Source of the DNA: JARFQW01 sp963842955
GTDB taxonomy: Bacteria; Pseudomonadota; Gammaproteobacteria; Steroidobacterales; XN24
DNA length: 64,000 nucleotides
Assembly (NCBI GenBank): GCA_963842955.1
Contig: CAWJIJ010000006.1
Location: 310,001 to 374,000 of the forward strand
Direction: 5' to 3'
The translations under genes were made by a program, and so were the position numbers. The notes beneath the pieces were generated by a model. It searched no databases, was not told the origin of the DNA, and saw only the letters and a program-made list of their open reading frames with translations. The stretch's first letter is position 1, and each line of letters opens with the position of its first letter. Positions 26,736 through 35,794 of the stretch are shown one piece after another.

Positions 26736-26775
26736 CCCCTTCCGGGGGAAATAGGTTCGGGGCGCTTGCGCCCCG
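26736..26775 (-). terminator. Two hairpins between the 2OG oxygenase and sulfotransferase 3 genes
   Basis: CGGGGCG and CGCCCCG (26758-26764, 26769-26775) form a perfect 7-bp stem with a 4-base loop just after the stop codon of the oxygenase gene on the minus strand. A second GC stem (CCCC...GGGG) lies at 26735-26748. No T-run follows the first stem on the minus strand, so this may be an attenuator or mRNA processing site rather than a full terminator. Confidence 0.4.
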
Positions 26776-26781
26776 AGGCTA

Positions 26782-27528
26782 TCAATACATCGCGCGCTCT
26801 TTCTCGGTAACGAGGGGCTTGAACTTCACCAGGCGCTTGACCCGCTTGACCAGCATCCGGCGTGGATCGGCGTCTTCGAAGACCACGATAAACACCTTCC
26901 GCAGGGCGCCCTCAGGGCACTGGATCTCACGGACGCCATGCCAGGAGTTTCCGCGCCGGCCGAACACGAGGCTGTGGTTGTCCATGGTCTGCGCCGGTAC
27001 GGCGGTATCGAAGTCCGAGAACGCCGGGCTCGACTGCGCCGAAAGGCGGCCGCCGTCATCGAGGATGACGGTCTCGCCACCCCAGGACGGATCCCACTCA
27101 TCGCGGGAATTCATGTAAAAAATATGCGATCCCAGTTTCCCCCGGGCGTCGCAGTGGGGGGACACCGAGCAGCCATTGGGCGTGTAGTGCCAGTGGAACC
27201 GGAATTTGAAGGCTGCACCGCCAAGCAGGTCGCGGATGAAGCTGCGATAGGTGTCGCCCTTGAGTTCCTCGACAAACAGCCGCCAGGGTTCCGGAAGAAC
27301 CGTACTGTCGGTGTATTCCATCACGTAGCGTTCATGGCTTTGCTGGCCGTGCTTGCGCACCTTGCCGAAGAACGGGGTGAACTGTTCGACCGGGGGCATC
27401 GTGGCGAGCAGTTCCCGGTAGCCCGATTCGGACAGGAATCCCTGCGGATTGATCCACGGGAACGGGTCCCGGTTGCGGAACGCATCGGTGTCGATCCGCG
27501 ATATAAGGTCAAGGTTGAGATAGGTCAT
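26782..27528 (-). CDS. 2-oxoglutarate/Fe(II)-dependent oxygenase, copy 2
   Basis: A 248-residue 2OG oxygenase of a different subtype from the gene at 22978. The triad is HCD at residues 125-127 (SVSPHCDARGKLGSHIFYMN), His197 in RRGNSWHGV and Arg210 in GALRKVFIVVF. It also has the block PWGGETVILDDGG-like (WDPSWGGETVILDD), which resembles prolyl-4-hydroxylase-type enzymes acting on large substrates. ATG 27528 (MTYLNLDLISRID) is preferred to upstream positions in the same frame. It likely hydroxylates the lipid or a linked sugar. It is the last accessory gene before the housekeeping region. Confidence 0.82.
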   Translation of the reverse strand: MTYLNLDLISRIDTDAFRNRDPFPWINPQGFLSESGYRELLATMPPVEQFTPFFGKVRKHGQQSHERYVMEYTDSTVLPEPWRLFVEELKGDTYRSFIRDLLGGAAFKFRFHWHYTPNGCSVSPHCDARGKLGSHIFYMNSRDEWDPSWGGETVILDDGGRLSAQSSPAFSDFDTAVPAQTMDNHSLVFGRRGNSWHGVREIQCPEGALRKVFIVVFEDADPRRMLVKRVKRLVKFKPLVTEKERAMY

Positions 27529-27756
27529 GACGTGGTGTGTTCCCGCCTGCGGCAGGCCGATTGACTGACAACTTTCCCGCAGGATAGTCCGCGGCAAGGC
27601 CGGCGACAATGATCCCGGCGCATTGCCTCCACGGGCGGGCCCGGGAATTCTCCCGGGGAAGAGACAGAGACCACCGGGGAAGATCGTGGCTCCTGCCCGC
27701 AGACGTCCGCCTCAGGCCGTGTATCCTTGAAGGGATCAAACGGAGAAAAGCCATCT

Positions 27757-29973
27757 ATGGGTAGCAAGTCCAGCGGCCGCGAGCCGCGCAGGGGCGGTCG
27801 ACGAGGGAGCCGGGGCCGCAGCGGAGCGCCGCGTCAGTATCGAACCGTCATCCCTTCCCGGGAAGCGGTACTTGAGGTCATGGAGACGGCCGGACGGCCC
27901 TTGTCTCCGAAATCCCTTCACGAGGGTCTCGGCCTTGTTGACGACACGGACGTGGAGGCCATGTCACGGCGACTGGCGGCCATGGTCCGGGACGGCCAGC
28001 TGTTGATCAATCGCCAGGGACGCTATTGCCTGACGGACCACCTGCCCGTCGTCATCGGACGCGTGTCCGGTCACCGGGACGGATATGGCTTTCTGATTCC
28101 GGATGATGGCGGCGATGATCTGTTCCTGGCGCCGAGGCAAATGCGCTCGGTAATGCATGGCGACCGGGCCGCGGTGCGGCCGCGGGTTGCCGAGGGAGAC
28201 CGCCAGGAGGCCACGCTCGTCGAGGTCCTCGAGCGGGCCCGCACGGAGATGGTTGGTCGCTACGTCCGGGAGCGGGGCCTTGGGTTCGTGGTCCCCGACG
28301 ATTCCCGGATTACCCACACCATGGCTCTTTTGCCCGGCAAGACGGGCGGTGCGAAGCCCGGCCAGATCGTGGTCGCGGAATTCGTCGAGTACCCGGGCCG
28401 GGATACCCAGGCTGTGGGCCAGGTGATCGATGTCCTCGGCGATGCCGGCGCCCCCGGTGTCGAGACCGAGATGGCGATCCGCGCGCACGGCTTGCCCCAC
28501 GTGTGGCCTGAGGATGCGCGGGCAGAAGCCGCCGCCAAAGGCGCGCATGTGTCTTCCGCCCACAAGCGCAACCGCCTGGACCTGCGCGACCTGCCGCTGG
28601 TCACGATAGACGGCGCTGACGCAAAAGACTTCGACGATGCCGTTTATGCCGAGCCAACGAAAACCGGCTGGCGCGTGCTCGTTGCGATCGCCGATGTGGC
28701 CCACTACGTGACGCCGGGAAGCGCGCTGGATGCGGAGGCGCGTGAACGCGGCACTTCGGTTTACTTCGCCCGCGGTGTGCTCCCGATGCTGCCGGAAGCC
28801 CTCTCCAACGGCTTGTGCTCACTCAACCCCAGGGTCGACCGCCTCTGCATGGTGTGTGAGATGTGGCTGGACCCCCAGGGCCGAGTCACCCGGTCGCGGT
28901 TCCACGAGGGCGTCATGCGTTCGGCTGCCCGCCTGACCTATCTCCAGGTGGCGCAGGCCATGGAGGACGGGGACAAGGAAGTCCGGGAGTCGCTCGACGA
29001 ACTCCTGGAGACCCTCGGTCACCTCTACGATGTCTATCGGGCGCTTTCCGAAGCACGGCGGCGGCGCGGCGCCGTGGATTTCGACCTTCCGGAAATCAAG
29101 GTCCGCTTCGACGAGGCCGGCAATGTTGCGGCCCTGGATCCGACCTACCGGCGCACCGCCCACAAGGTGATCGAGGAGTGCATGATTGCGGCCAATGTGC
29201 AGGCTGCCGGTTTCCTCAGGCGCCACAAGATTCCGTGCCTGTACCGGGTTCATGCCGGGCCCGAGGAGGAAAAGCTCGAGCGGCTCAACGAGTTCCTCGA
29301 GGCCTTCGGGCTAAGGCTGCGGCCAGGCAAGGTGAAACCCGGCGACTTCCGCAAGATCCGCGAGGCGGTCGCCGGTCAGCCCGAAGAGACGCTCGTGGAA
29401 TCGGTGCTGCTGCGGTCCATGAGCCAGGCCGTCTACCAGCCGAACAACACCGGCCATTTCGGGCTGGCCCTCGAAGAGTATGCCCATTTCACGTCTCCCA
29501 TCCGGCGTTATCCGGACCTGCTGGTTCACCGCGGGATTCGTCATGTTCTGCGCGGCGGCAAGCCCCGGGAGTTCGCTTACGGCCGCAAGGAAATGGAGGG
29601 CCTGGGCCGGCACTGCTCCCACACCGAGCGCAGGGCGGACGAGGCTACACGCGACGCCATGGACTGGCTGAAGTGTGAGTTCATGGTCGACAAGATCGGA
29701 GAAACCTACCAGGGCATGATTACCGGCGTGACGAACTTCGGCGTGTTCGTCCAGATTCCGGATCTCCAGGTGGACGGTCTTGTGCATGTCAGCCAGCTGG
29801 GCCCGGATTACTTCAAGTTCGACCCGGCCGGGCATCGTCTTGTAGGCGAACGAACCGGCACCCAGTTCCGGCTGGCGGACCCGGTGGAGGTCCGGGTGGC
29901 ACGGGTGGACATGGACGAACGGAAGATCGACTTTGAGCTTGCCGACCGGCCGGCGCGGAAACGACGGCGGTGA
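27757..29973 (+). CDS. rnr: Ribonuclease R
   Basis: A 738-residue 3'-5' exoribonuclease with the usual order: an N-terminal winged-helix segment (EAVLEVMETAGRPLSPKSLHEGLG), cold-shock domains (GRVSGHRDGYGFLIPDDGGDDLFLAP), the RNB catalytic domain with the metal-binding Asp cluster in IDGADAKDFDDAVY, HFTSPIRRYPDLLVHR, and a C-terminal S1 domain (GMITGVTNFGVFVQIPDLQVDGLVHVSQLG). A basic leader (GREPRRGGRRGSRGRSG) precedes it. ATG 27757 is preferred over TTG 27727. It degrades structured RNA, including defective rRNA. The stop overlaps the rlmB start (GTGA), a common pair. Confidence 0.96.
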   Translation: MGSKSSGREPRRGGRRGSRGRSGAPRQYRTVIPSREAVLEVMETAGRPLSPKSLHEGLGLVDDTDVEAMSRRLAAMVRDGQLLINRQGRYCLTDHLPVVIGRVSGHRDGYGFLIPDDGGDDLFLAPRQMRSVMHGDRAAVRPRVAEGDRQEATLVEVLERARTEMVGRYVRERGLGFVVPDDSRITHTMALLPGKTGGAKPGQIVVAEFVEYPGRDTQAVGQVIDVLGDAGAPGVETEMAIRAHGLPHVWPEDARAEAAAKGAHVSSAHKRNRLDLRDLPLVTIDGADAKDFDDAVYAEPTKTGWRVLVAIADVAHYVTPGSALDAEARERGTSVYFARGVLPMLPEALSNGLCSLNPRVDRLCMVCEMWLDPQGRVTRSRFHEGVMRSAARLTYLQVAQAMEDGDKEVRESLDELLETLGHLYDVYRALSEARRRRGAVDFDLPEIKVRFDEAGNVAALDPTYRRTAHKVIEECMIAANVQAAGFLRRHKIPCLYRVHAGPEEEKLERLNEFLEAFGLRLRPGKVKPGDFRKIREAVAGQPEETLVESVLLRSMSQAVYQPNNTGHFGLALEEYAHFTSPIRRYPDLLVHRGIRHVLRGGKPREFAYGRKEMEGLGRHCSHTERRADEATRDAMDWLKCEFMVDKIGETYQGMITGVTNFGVFVQIPDLQVDGLVHVSQLGPDYFKFDPAGHRLVGERTGTQFRLADPVEVRVARVDMDERKIDFELADRPARKRRR

Positions 29974-30747
29974 GCCGGCGCGACGCCACGGACAGCGGAA
30001 CGCTGGTCTTTGGCTGGCATGCTGCAGAGCGCCTGGTGGAATCCGCGCCCGAGGCGGTGCAGGAGATGCTCGTCATGGAGGGGCGGGACGACGAAAGGGC
30101 CCGGTCGTTGCGCTCGCGGGCCGCCGATGCGGGTGTCGCCATCAGTTCCGTTCCCCGAAAGCGCCTCGACGAACTGGCCGACGGATCGCACCAGGGAGTT
30201 GTCGCCCGGCTCAGGCCAAGGGAGCCGGAGGGCGAGGGCGCCCTCGACGACCTCCTGGACGAACTCGGTGAGCCGCCGTTTCTTCTGATTCTGGACGGGG
30301 TCCAGGATCCCCATAATCTCGGCGCATGCCTGCGGTCCGCCGACGGCGCAGGCGTGCACGCAGTGGTCGTTCCCCGAGACCGCGCTGCGGGACTGACGGC
30401 CACGGTCAGGAAGGTCGCCTGCGGGGCGGCGGAAACCACCCGGCTGATCCGGGTGACGAACCTCGCCCGGACCCTCCGGCACCTCAAGGCGCGGGGACTG
30501 TGGCTTGTCGGGACGGACGAGGACGCGCCGCTGAACGTTTTCGAGGCGGACTGGACCGGTCCGTTAGCGCTGGTGATGGGGGGCGAGGCCAAGGGGTTTG
30601 CGCCGATTGACCCGGGAAGCCTGTGATACCGTCGTCAGCCTTCCCATGCGCGGCGTCGTCGAAAGTCTCAATGTCTCCGTGGCAACCGGTATCTGCCTGT
30701 ATACCGCCCTGGAGCGGCGATCGGCGAGCCGGCCCACGGGGGAGTGA
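29970..30747 (+). CDS. rlmB: 23S rRNA (guanosine-2'-O)-methyltransferase RlmB (one frameshift)
   Basis: A SpoU-family methyltransferase that modifies Gm2251 in the peptidyl transferase loop. Motifs: VFGWHAAERLVE at the N terminus, ILDGVQDPHNLGACLRSADGAGVHAVVVP (SpoU motif 1) and LALVMGGEAKG (motif 2). The current frame then stops at 30626. Removing one T from the TTT near 30599 restores GLRRLTREACDTVVSLPMRGVVESLNVSVATGICLYTALERR (motif 3, LNVSVA), ending at 30745-30747. So the gene is probably complete in the organism. GTG start overlaps the rnr stop. Confidence 0.92.
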
Positions 30748-30782
30748 GCGGCGGAGGGTCGGGTGCTATCTGGCGCTGCGCC

Positions 30783-30812
30783 TTGCATCGGCGGCGGCGC
30801 TTACTTTAGAAT
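30783..30812 (+). promoter_or_regulatory. Candidate promoter of the rpsF-rpsR operon
   Basis: A -10 box TAGAAT (30807-30812) and a -35-like TTGCAT (30783-30788) are separated by 18 bases. They lie about 85 bases upstream of rpsF, where a ribosomal-protein promoter is expected. Confidence 0.5.
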
Positions 30813-30853
30813 CCCGCGGCTTACCGTCCGGTCTACCCGCCGGGCCACTCCTT

Positions 30854-30875
30854 GCCTCACCGTTTTCCGGGAGGC
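30854..30875 (+). promoter_or_regulatory. Candidate S6:S18-type leader hairpin of rpsF
   Basis: GCCTC (30854-30858) pairs with GAGGC (30871-30875) around a loop containing ACCG and TTCCGG, just before the ribosome binding site TAAGGAG of rpsF. In many bacteria the S6:S18 complex binds an rpsF leader hairpin with a CCG element to repress its own synthesis. The match here is by shape and place only. Confidence 0.35.
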
Positions 30876-30897
30876 TTTTAATCCGTAAGGAGACACA

Positions 30898-31505
30898 ATG
30901 CGTCACTACGAAATCGTGTTTCTGGTCCACCCTGACCAGAGCGAGCAGGTTCCCGCCATGCTCGAACGTTACCGATCCCTGATCGAAGCCAGCAGTGGGC
31001 ATATCCACCGGGAAGAGGACTGGGGCCGCCGGCAGCTTGCCTTCCCGATCCAGAAAGTCGTGAAGGCCCACTACTGCCTCCTCAATATCGAATGCGACAA
31101 GGCGACCCTTGACGAGATCGTGGGTGCATTCCGGTTCAACGATGCCGTGCTGCGCCACATGGTTCTGGCCCGTGACGAGGCCGTCACCGAGCCGTCACCG
31201 ATGGCGCGTTCCGAGGAGGAGAGGGACCGGGACCGCAACCGCGACCGGGACGATCAGTCGGCCAAGCCCGGAGCTGCGGCAAAGAGGCCGTGAAGCCCGA
31301 GGTACGAAGGAGTCCGCGAAGCCCGAAGACGCCGACGGATAAGGACGCCGCTGGCGACAAGACTTCCGGGGACAAGCCGGCGGAAGAGCCCGTGGCTGAA
31401 ACGCAGGCCGCTGAAACCGAAGCTGCCGGCAAAACGGCAGCCGCCGACGATTCCGGGGACGAAGCCCCCGCTGCTGCCGACGAATCCGACAAGGCGCCGG
31501 CCTGA
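30898..31505 (+). CDS. rpsF: 30S ribosomal protein S6 with long charged C-terminal tail (tail frameshifted)
   Basis: The first 100 residues are a normal S6 (MRHYEIVFLVHPDQSEQVPAMLERY, HREEDWGRRQLAFPIQK, HYCLLNIE, RFNDAVLRHMVL). A tail follows: SEEERDRDRNRDRDDQSAKPGAAAK, then in other frames EAVKPEA, TKESAKPEDADG and DKDAAGDKTSGDKPAEEPVAETQAAETEAAGKTAAADD...DKAPA, ending at 31503-31505. Three small indels in this low-complexity stretch would join them into one Ala/Glu/Lys-rich tail of about 100 residues. S6 tails vary widely, and E. coli S6 carries added glutamates at its C terminus. Strong ribosome binding site TAAGGAG. Confidence 0.92.
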
Positions 31506-31543
31506 GCCGCGCCCGTCCAACTTTTTCACAGGATCACATCGCC

Positions 31544-31768
31544 ATGGCCCGTTTTTTCCGCCGTCGTAAGTTTTGCCGATTTACTGCCGATGACGTCAAA
31601 GAGATCGATTACAAGGATCTCGCGACCCTGAAGCAGTACGTAACCGAAACGGGGAAGATCGTCCCCAGCCGGATCACCGGGACCCGCTCTCACTATCAGC
31701 GGCAGCTGGCCGCTGCCGTCAAGCGGGCCCGCTACCTGGCACTTCTGCCTTATACCGACCGTCACTGA
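31544..31768 (+). CDS. rpsR: 30S ribosomal protein S18
   Basis: A 74-residue S18 of full length: MARFFRRRKFCRFTADDVKEIDYKDLATLKQYVTETGKIVPSRITGTRSHYQRQLAAAVKRARYLALLPYTD. It forms a heterodimer with S6 on the small subunit platform. It follows the rpsF tail by about 40 bases and shares its transcript. Confidence 0.98.
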   Translation: MARFFRRRKFCRFTADDVKEIDYKDLATLKQYVTETGKIVPSRITGTRSHYQRQLAAAVKRARYLALLPYTDRH

Positions 31769-31790
31769 CGGTCGGCCCGGGCCAGGGCCG

Positions 31791-32666
31791 GTGGAGTCAC
31801 TTACCCGATGGGTTGCCAGCCGGGAGTATCGTGCCGGCCTTGCCGCCGCCGCACTTTCCCTGGTTCCGCTGCTCAGTTTCCTGAGCGGCGGTGTGCTGGT
31901 GCTGATGCGCCTCCAAAAGGGCGCAGCGGCTGGCTGGCGGGCGGGTGCAATCGCCACGGCGGTGATTCTGCTGGTGGGGATCGCCGCGGGGGGGCAGTTC
32001 CTCGTGGCGGCTTCGGCCGCCGCCGTCTGGTTTCCCGCCCTGGCGCTGGCGGGCCAGCTTGCCGGCAGCGGGTCGTTTTCCAGGGCCGCCCTGGCGGCCC
32101 TGGCCGGATCAGCCGGCGTCGCGGTCGTGGCGCAGAGCCTCATCCGGGACCCGGTGGCTGTGTGGGGGCCGTTGATCGGCGAAGTCCTGGCGGCAGTAGC
32201 GCCAGAAGAAACGGCGGTTTCGCCGGATCTGGTGACGGTCCTGGCCCAGGCCATGCCGGGGATCATGTCCGCGTCGCTTTTCCTGGCCGTGATGGTGGCG
32301 CTGATGCTGGGCATGTTCTGGCACGCGAGCCTGACGAGTCCGGGGGCATTCGGCAATGCTTTCCGGAACCTGCGGCTGGGGAAGGTGCCGGTGATAGTGA
32401 CGGGGCTCGTCTACCTGGCGGCCCAGGCGCTGGGCTGGCCGGTGGGTCGAAGCCTTGTGCTTGTGCTTTTCGCGGGGCTTGCCCTGCAGGGCATTGCGGT
32501 GGCTCATGGCGTAGCAGCGGCGCGCGGATGGCCGTCGCTGGTTCTGGGTGTGATGTACGTGAGTGTCCTGATTGCGGCACCGTATGCGCTGATGGCGCTT
32601 GCGATGCTGGCAGTGGCCGACACTTGGTTGGATTTCAGGGCCCGCGCCCGTCAGGCGGGGTCGTGA
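31791..32666 (+). CDS. DUF2232-type multi-pass membrane protein
   Basis: A 291-residue hydrophobic protein with about eight membrane segments (for example LAAAALSLVPLLSFLSGGVLVLMRL, IATAVILLVGIAAGG, SLFLAVMVALMLGMF, VMYVSVLIAAPYALMALAMLAVADTWLDFR). Placed between rpsR and rplI as in many gammaproteobacteria, where the DUF2232 (YybS-like) gene is found. The function is not established. GTG start at 31791, 22 bases after rpsR. Confidence 0.85.
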   Translation: MESLTRWVASREYRAGLAAAALSLVPLLSFLSGGVLVLMRLQKGAAAGWRAGAIATAVILLVGIAAGGQFLVAASAAAVWFPALALAGQLAGSGSFSRAALAALAGSAGVAVVAQSLIRDPVAVWGPLIGEVLAAVAPEETAVSPDLVTVLAQAMPGIMSASLFLAVMVALMLGMFWHASLTSPGAFGNAFRNLRLGKVPVIVTGLVYLAAQALGWPVGRSLVLVLFAGLALQGIAVAHGVAAARGWPSLVLGVMYVSVLIAAPYALMALAMLAVADTWLDFRARARQAGS

Positions 32667-32711
32667 TGGCGGGGCCGTCAGGCCTCGCCCGAACGTAAAG
32701 GTGATACAACG

Positions 32712-33173
32712 ATGGAAGTGATTCTGCTCGATAACGTGGACGCCCTCGGCAAGGTCGGGGACACGGTCAAGGTCAGCCCGGGTTATGGCCGCAACTACCT
32801 GATTCCCCAAGGCAAGGCATTGCTGGCGACCCGGGACAACCTCGCCGTTGTCGAAACCCGCCGTGCCGAGCTCGAGGCAATCGCCGCGACAGCGCTGGAA
32901 GCCGCCACGAAACGCGCCGAGTCCGCAAAGGATCTCGCGCTGGTGATCAAGGCCAAGGCCGGAAGCGAGGGCAAACTGTTCGGGTCCGTGGGCCCGGCCG
33001 ACATTGCCGATGCGGCCGCCACCGCCGGCGTTGAGCTCAATCGCAGCGAACTGCGTCTGCCCGAGGGCCCGATCCGCGCCGTGGGCGAGTACCCGGTTGA
33101 GGTGGTCCTGCACCCCGACGTGCACCTCGACCTCAAGGTGACGGTCGAAGCCGACGGCGGAGACGCCGACTAG
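32712..33173 (+). CDS. rplI: 50S ribosomal protein L9
   Basis: A 153-residue L9 with the N-terminal domain MEVILLDNVDALGKVGDTVKVSPGYGRNYLIPQGKALLAT, a long connecting helix and the C-terminal domain (KLFGSVGPADIADAA...GEYPVEVVLHPDVHLDLKVTV). Full length; ATG start. Confidence 0.98.
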   Translation: MEVILLDNVDALGKVGDTVKVSPGYGRNYLIPQGKALLATRDNLAVVETRRAELEAIAATALEAATKRAESAKDLALVIKAKAGSEGKLFGSVGPADIADAAATAGVELNRSELRLPEGPIRAVGEYPVEVVLHPDVHLDLKVTVEADGGDAD

Positions 33174-33251
33174 CGTGGCCCCGCCCTCCGGCGGTTTGTC
33201 GAGACCTCGCTGTGCTATGGTCGGCAGCCATGGGGTCGGGGTGGGAAAACC

Positions 33252-34641
33252 GTGAGCAACGTCGCCGAAACGCAGCCTCGGCCTGAGGAGTTTCTCAAGG
33301 TCCCGCCGCATTCCGTGGAAGCGGAACAGGCGATCCTTGGCGGCTTGATGCTCGACAATACCGCTTGGGATACGGTTGCGGACATCGTTTCCTCGGGCGA
33401 TTTCTATCGCCGGGACCACAAACTGATTTTCAACGCGCTGGGCGATCTGGCCGAGCGCGGGGAACCCGGCGATGCGGTCACGGTGTCCGAGTTTCTCGAG
33501 AAACGCGACGAACTGGATTCCGCTGGCGGGACTCGCCTATCTCGGTTCGCTTGTTCGCGGGACACCCAGCGCCGCCAACGTGCGGGCCTACGCGGAGATC
33601 GTGCGTGAACGCGCCATGCTCCGGGACCTCATCTCCGCCGGCGGCGAGATCGCGAGCAACGCGTTCAATCCGGAGGGCCGGCCGGCCAGCGAACTGGTGG
33701 ACGAAGCCGAGCGGCGGGTCTTCGAGATCGCGGAGCGAGGCAAGCGACGCGGCTCGGGCTTTCAGTCCATCAAGCAGATCCTGCCCGGCACAATCGACCG
33801 ACTTGACGAGCTTTACAACTCCGACTCGGAGATCACCGGCCTTCCCAGCGGCTTTGACGACCTGGATCGGATGACGGCCGGTTTACAGGCCGGAGATCTC
33901 GTGATCGTCGCGGGCCGCCCGTCCATGGGAAAGACCAGCTTCGCGATGAATATCGCCGAACACGCCGCGATCGGTGTCGGCGTACCCACGGCGGTCTTCA
34001 GCATGGAAATGTCGGCGGAGCAGCTGAGTTTCCGGCTCATATCCTCCCTCGGGCGGGTCAACCAGTCGCATCTTCGCACCGGACGTTTTTCCGACGAGGA
34101 CTGGAGCCGGATCAATGCCGCTGTTTCCATCATGTCCCAGGCAAAGCTGTTCATTGACGACACGCCGGCAATGTCTCCGACGGAGATCCGCGCCCGTTCC
34201 CGGCGGCTGAAACGCGAGCACGGCCTCGGGCTGATCGTTCTGGACTACCTGCAGCTGATGAAGGTGGCCGGAAATTCGGAGAACCGGGCAACGGAAATCT
34301 CGGAGATATCGCGCTCGCTCAAGGCCCTGGCCAAGGAACTGGAAGTTCCCGTTATCGCTTTGTCCCAGCTCAATCGCAGCGTGGAACAGCGCACCGACAA
34401 GCGTCCGGTGATGTCCGATCTGCGGGAGTCCGGCGCCATCGAGCAGGACGCCGACTTGATTGCCTTCATCTACCGCGACGAGGTCTACAACAAGGAGACC
34501 ATGCGCAAGGGCATCGCGGATATCATCATCGCGAAGCAGCGTAATGGTCCGACCGGGGAGGTACCGCTGACGTTTCTCGGCGAGTATACGAAGTTCGAGA
34601 ACTTCGCCCCGGCCAGCTTCGGGGACGAGGCATTCGGGTGA
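33252..34641 (+). CDS. dnaB: Replicative DNA helicase DnaB (one frameshift)
   Basis: Hexameric fork helicase of about 463 residues. The N-terminal domain (KVPPHSVEAEQAILGGLMLDNTAWDTVADIVSSGDFYRRDHKLIF) is in one frame up to about 33530. There GGGACTC, instead of GGGCTC, shifts the frame. The rest (LAYLGSLVRGTPSAANVRAYAEIVRERAML...) continues in the next frame to 34641. The RecA-like domain has Walker A GRPSMGKTSFAMN, H1a FSMEMSAEQLSFRL and Walker B LIVLDYLQLM, and it ends with MSDLRESGAIEQDADLIAFIYRDEVY. Probably intact in reality. GTG start; its stop overlaps the alr start. Confidence 0.95.
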
Positions 34642-35716
34642 ATGCCGCCGCCCGGGCGGTCGTGGACTCGGCCGCACTGCGCCACAATCTCGGAACCGTC
34701 CGCAAGACTGCACCGGACTCGCAGGTCATGGCAGTGGTCAAGGCCAACGCCTACGGGCACGGCCTGGTGGAGGTGGCCCGTGCACTTGCCGCCGCCGACG
34801 CGTTTGCCGTGGCACGGCTCGACGAGGCGGTCGCTCTGCGCGATGCGGGCCTGACCCATCGAATCGTCTTGCTGGAGGGGGTTTTGCACCCGGACCAGTT
34901 GTCCGTGGCCGCGGCATTGCGCCTGGAGACTGTGGTTCATTGCCCTGAACAGCTCAGCCTGCTGGAGCAGGCCTCTCTCGACGATCCGCTCCGCGCATGG
35001 CTCAAGATCGACACGGGCATGCACCGCCTGGGATTCCCCCCGGCGACGCAGCCCAGGTGGCGGAGCGGCTCATGGCCTCCGGAGCGCTTGCGGAACCGCC
35101 TGTTTTCATGACCCACCTGGCCTGTGCCGACGAACCCGGTGAAGGTATGACCCGTGATCAGCTCACGGCGTTCGAAGTAGCCGTGGCTGGCTTGCCCGGC
35201 GATCGGAGCGCGGCCAACTCCGCGGCGATCCTGGCCTATCCGGAAAGCCACATGGACTGGGTCCGTCCCGGCATCATGCTGTACGGCGTTTCGCCCTTTG
35301 AAACGCAGTGCGGTGAAGACCTGGGCCTGCGCCCGGCCATGACCTTGTCCAGCCCCCTGATTGCCATAAAGCAGGTGGCTGCGGGCGGCCGGGTGGGCTA
35401 TGGAGCAACCTGGACGGCCGCCGGGGCCACCCGTATCGGAATCGCTGCTATCGGGTACGGTGACGGTTATCCCCGATGCCTGGGGTCGTCGGATACGCCC
35501 GTCCTGCTGGGTGGCCGGAGGGCCGAGGTTATCGGCCGCATTTCCATGGACATGATCGCCATCGACCTGTCCGACGTACCGGATGCCGGAATCGGGGATG
35601 AGGTGACGCTGTGGGGGCCGGACCTGCCGGTGGAGCTGCTTGCTGCCCGGGCCGGCACCATCGGCTACGAACTGTTGTGCGGCGTCACCCGGCGGGTCGA
35701 TGTAACCCACGTGTAA
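34638..35716 (+). CDS. alr: Alanine racemase (one frameshift)
   Basis: A PLP enzyme that makes D-alanine for peptidoglycan. The PLP lysine lies in MAVVKANAYGHGLVEVARAL. The first frame runs to WLKIDTGMHRLGFPP. A missing C in the C-run at 35036-35041 shifts the frame, and the second frame continues GDAAQVAERLMASGALAEPPVFMTHLACADEP...MDWVRPGIMLYGVSPF...GYGDGYPR...GRISMDMIAIDLSDVP, the catalytic-Tyr and C-terminal beta domain. About 359 residues when joined, normal for the family. GTG start overlaps the dnaB stop (GTGA). Confidence 0.94.
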
Positions 35717-35794
35717 GGGCAGGCCGGACCGGGCCACGGCGTGGCGTGGCCCTTGCCAACGCCGCTGCCGGGCCCGGACTCAGTCGGACGATCT

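Noticed and set aside
33252..34641. dnaB, alr and ffh as true pseudogenes
   Set aside because: Each is essential or nearly so and resumes perfectly after a one-base change, which fits sequencing error better.
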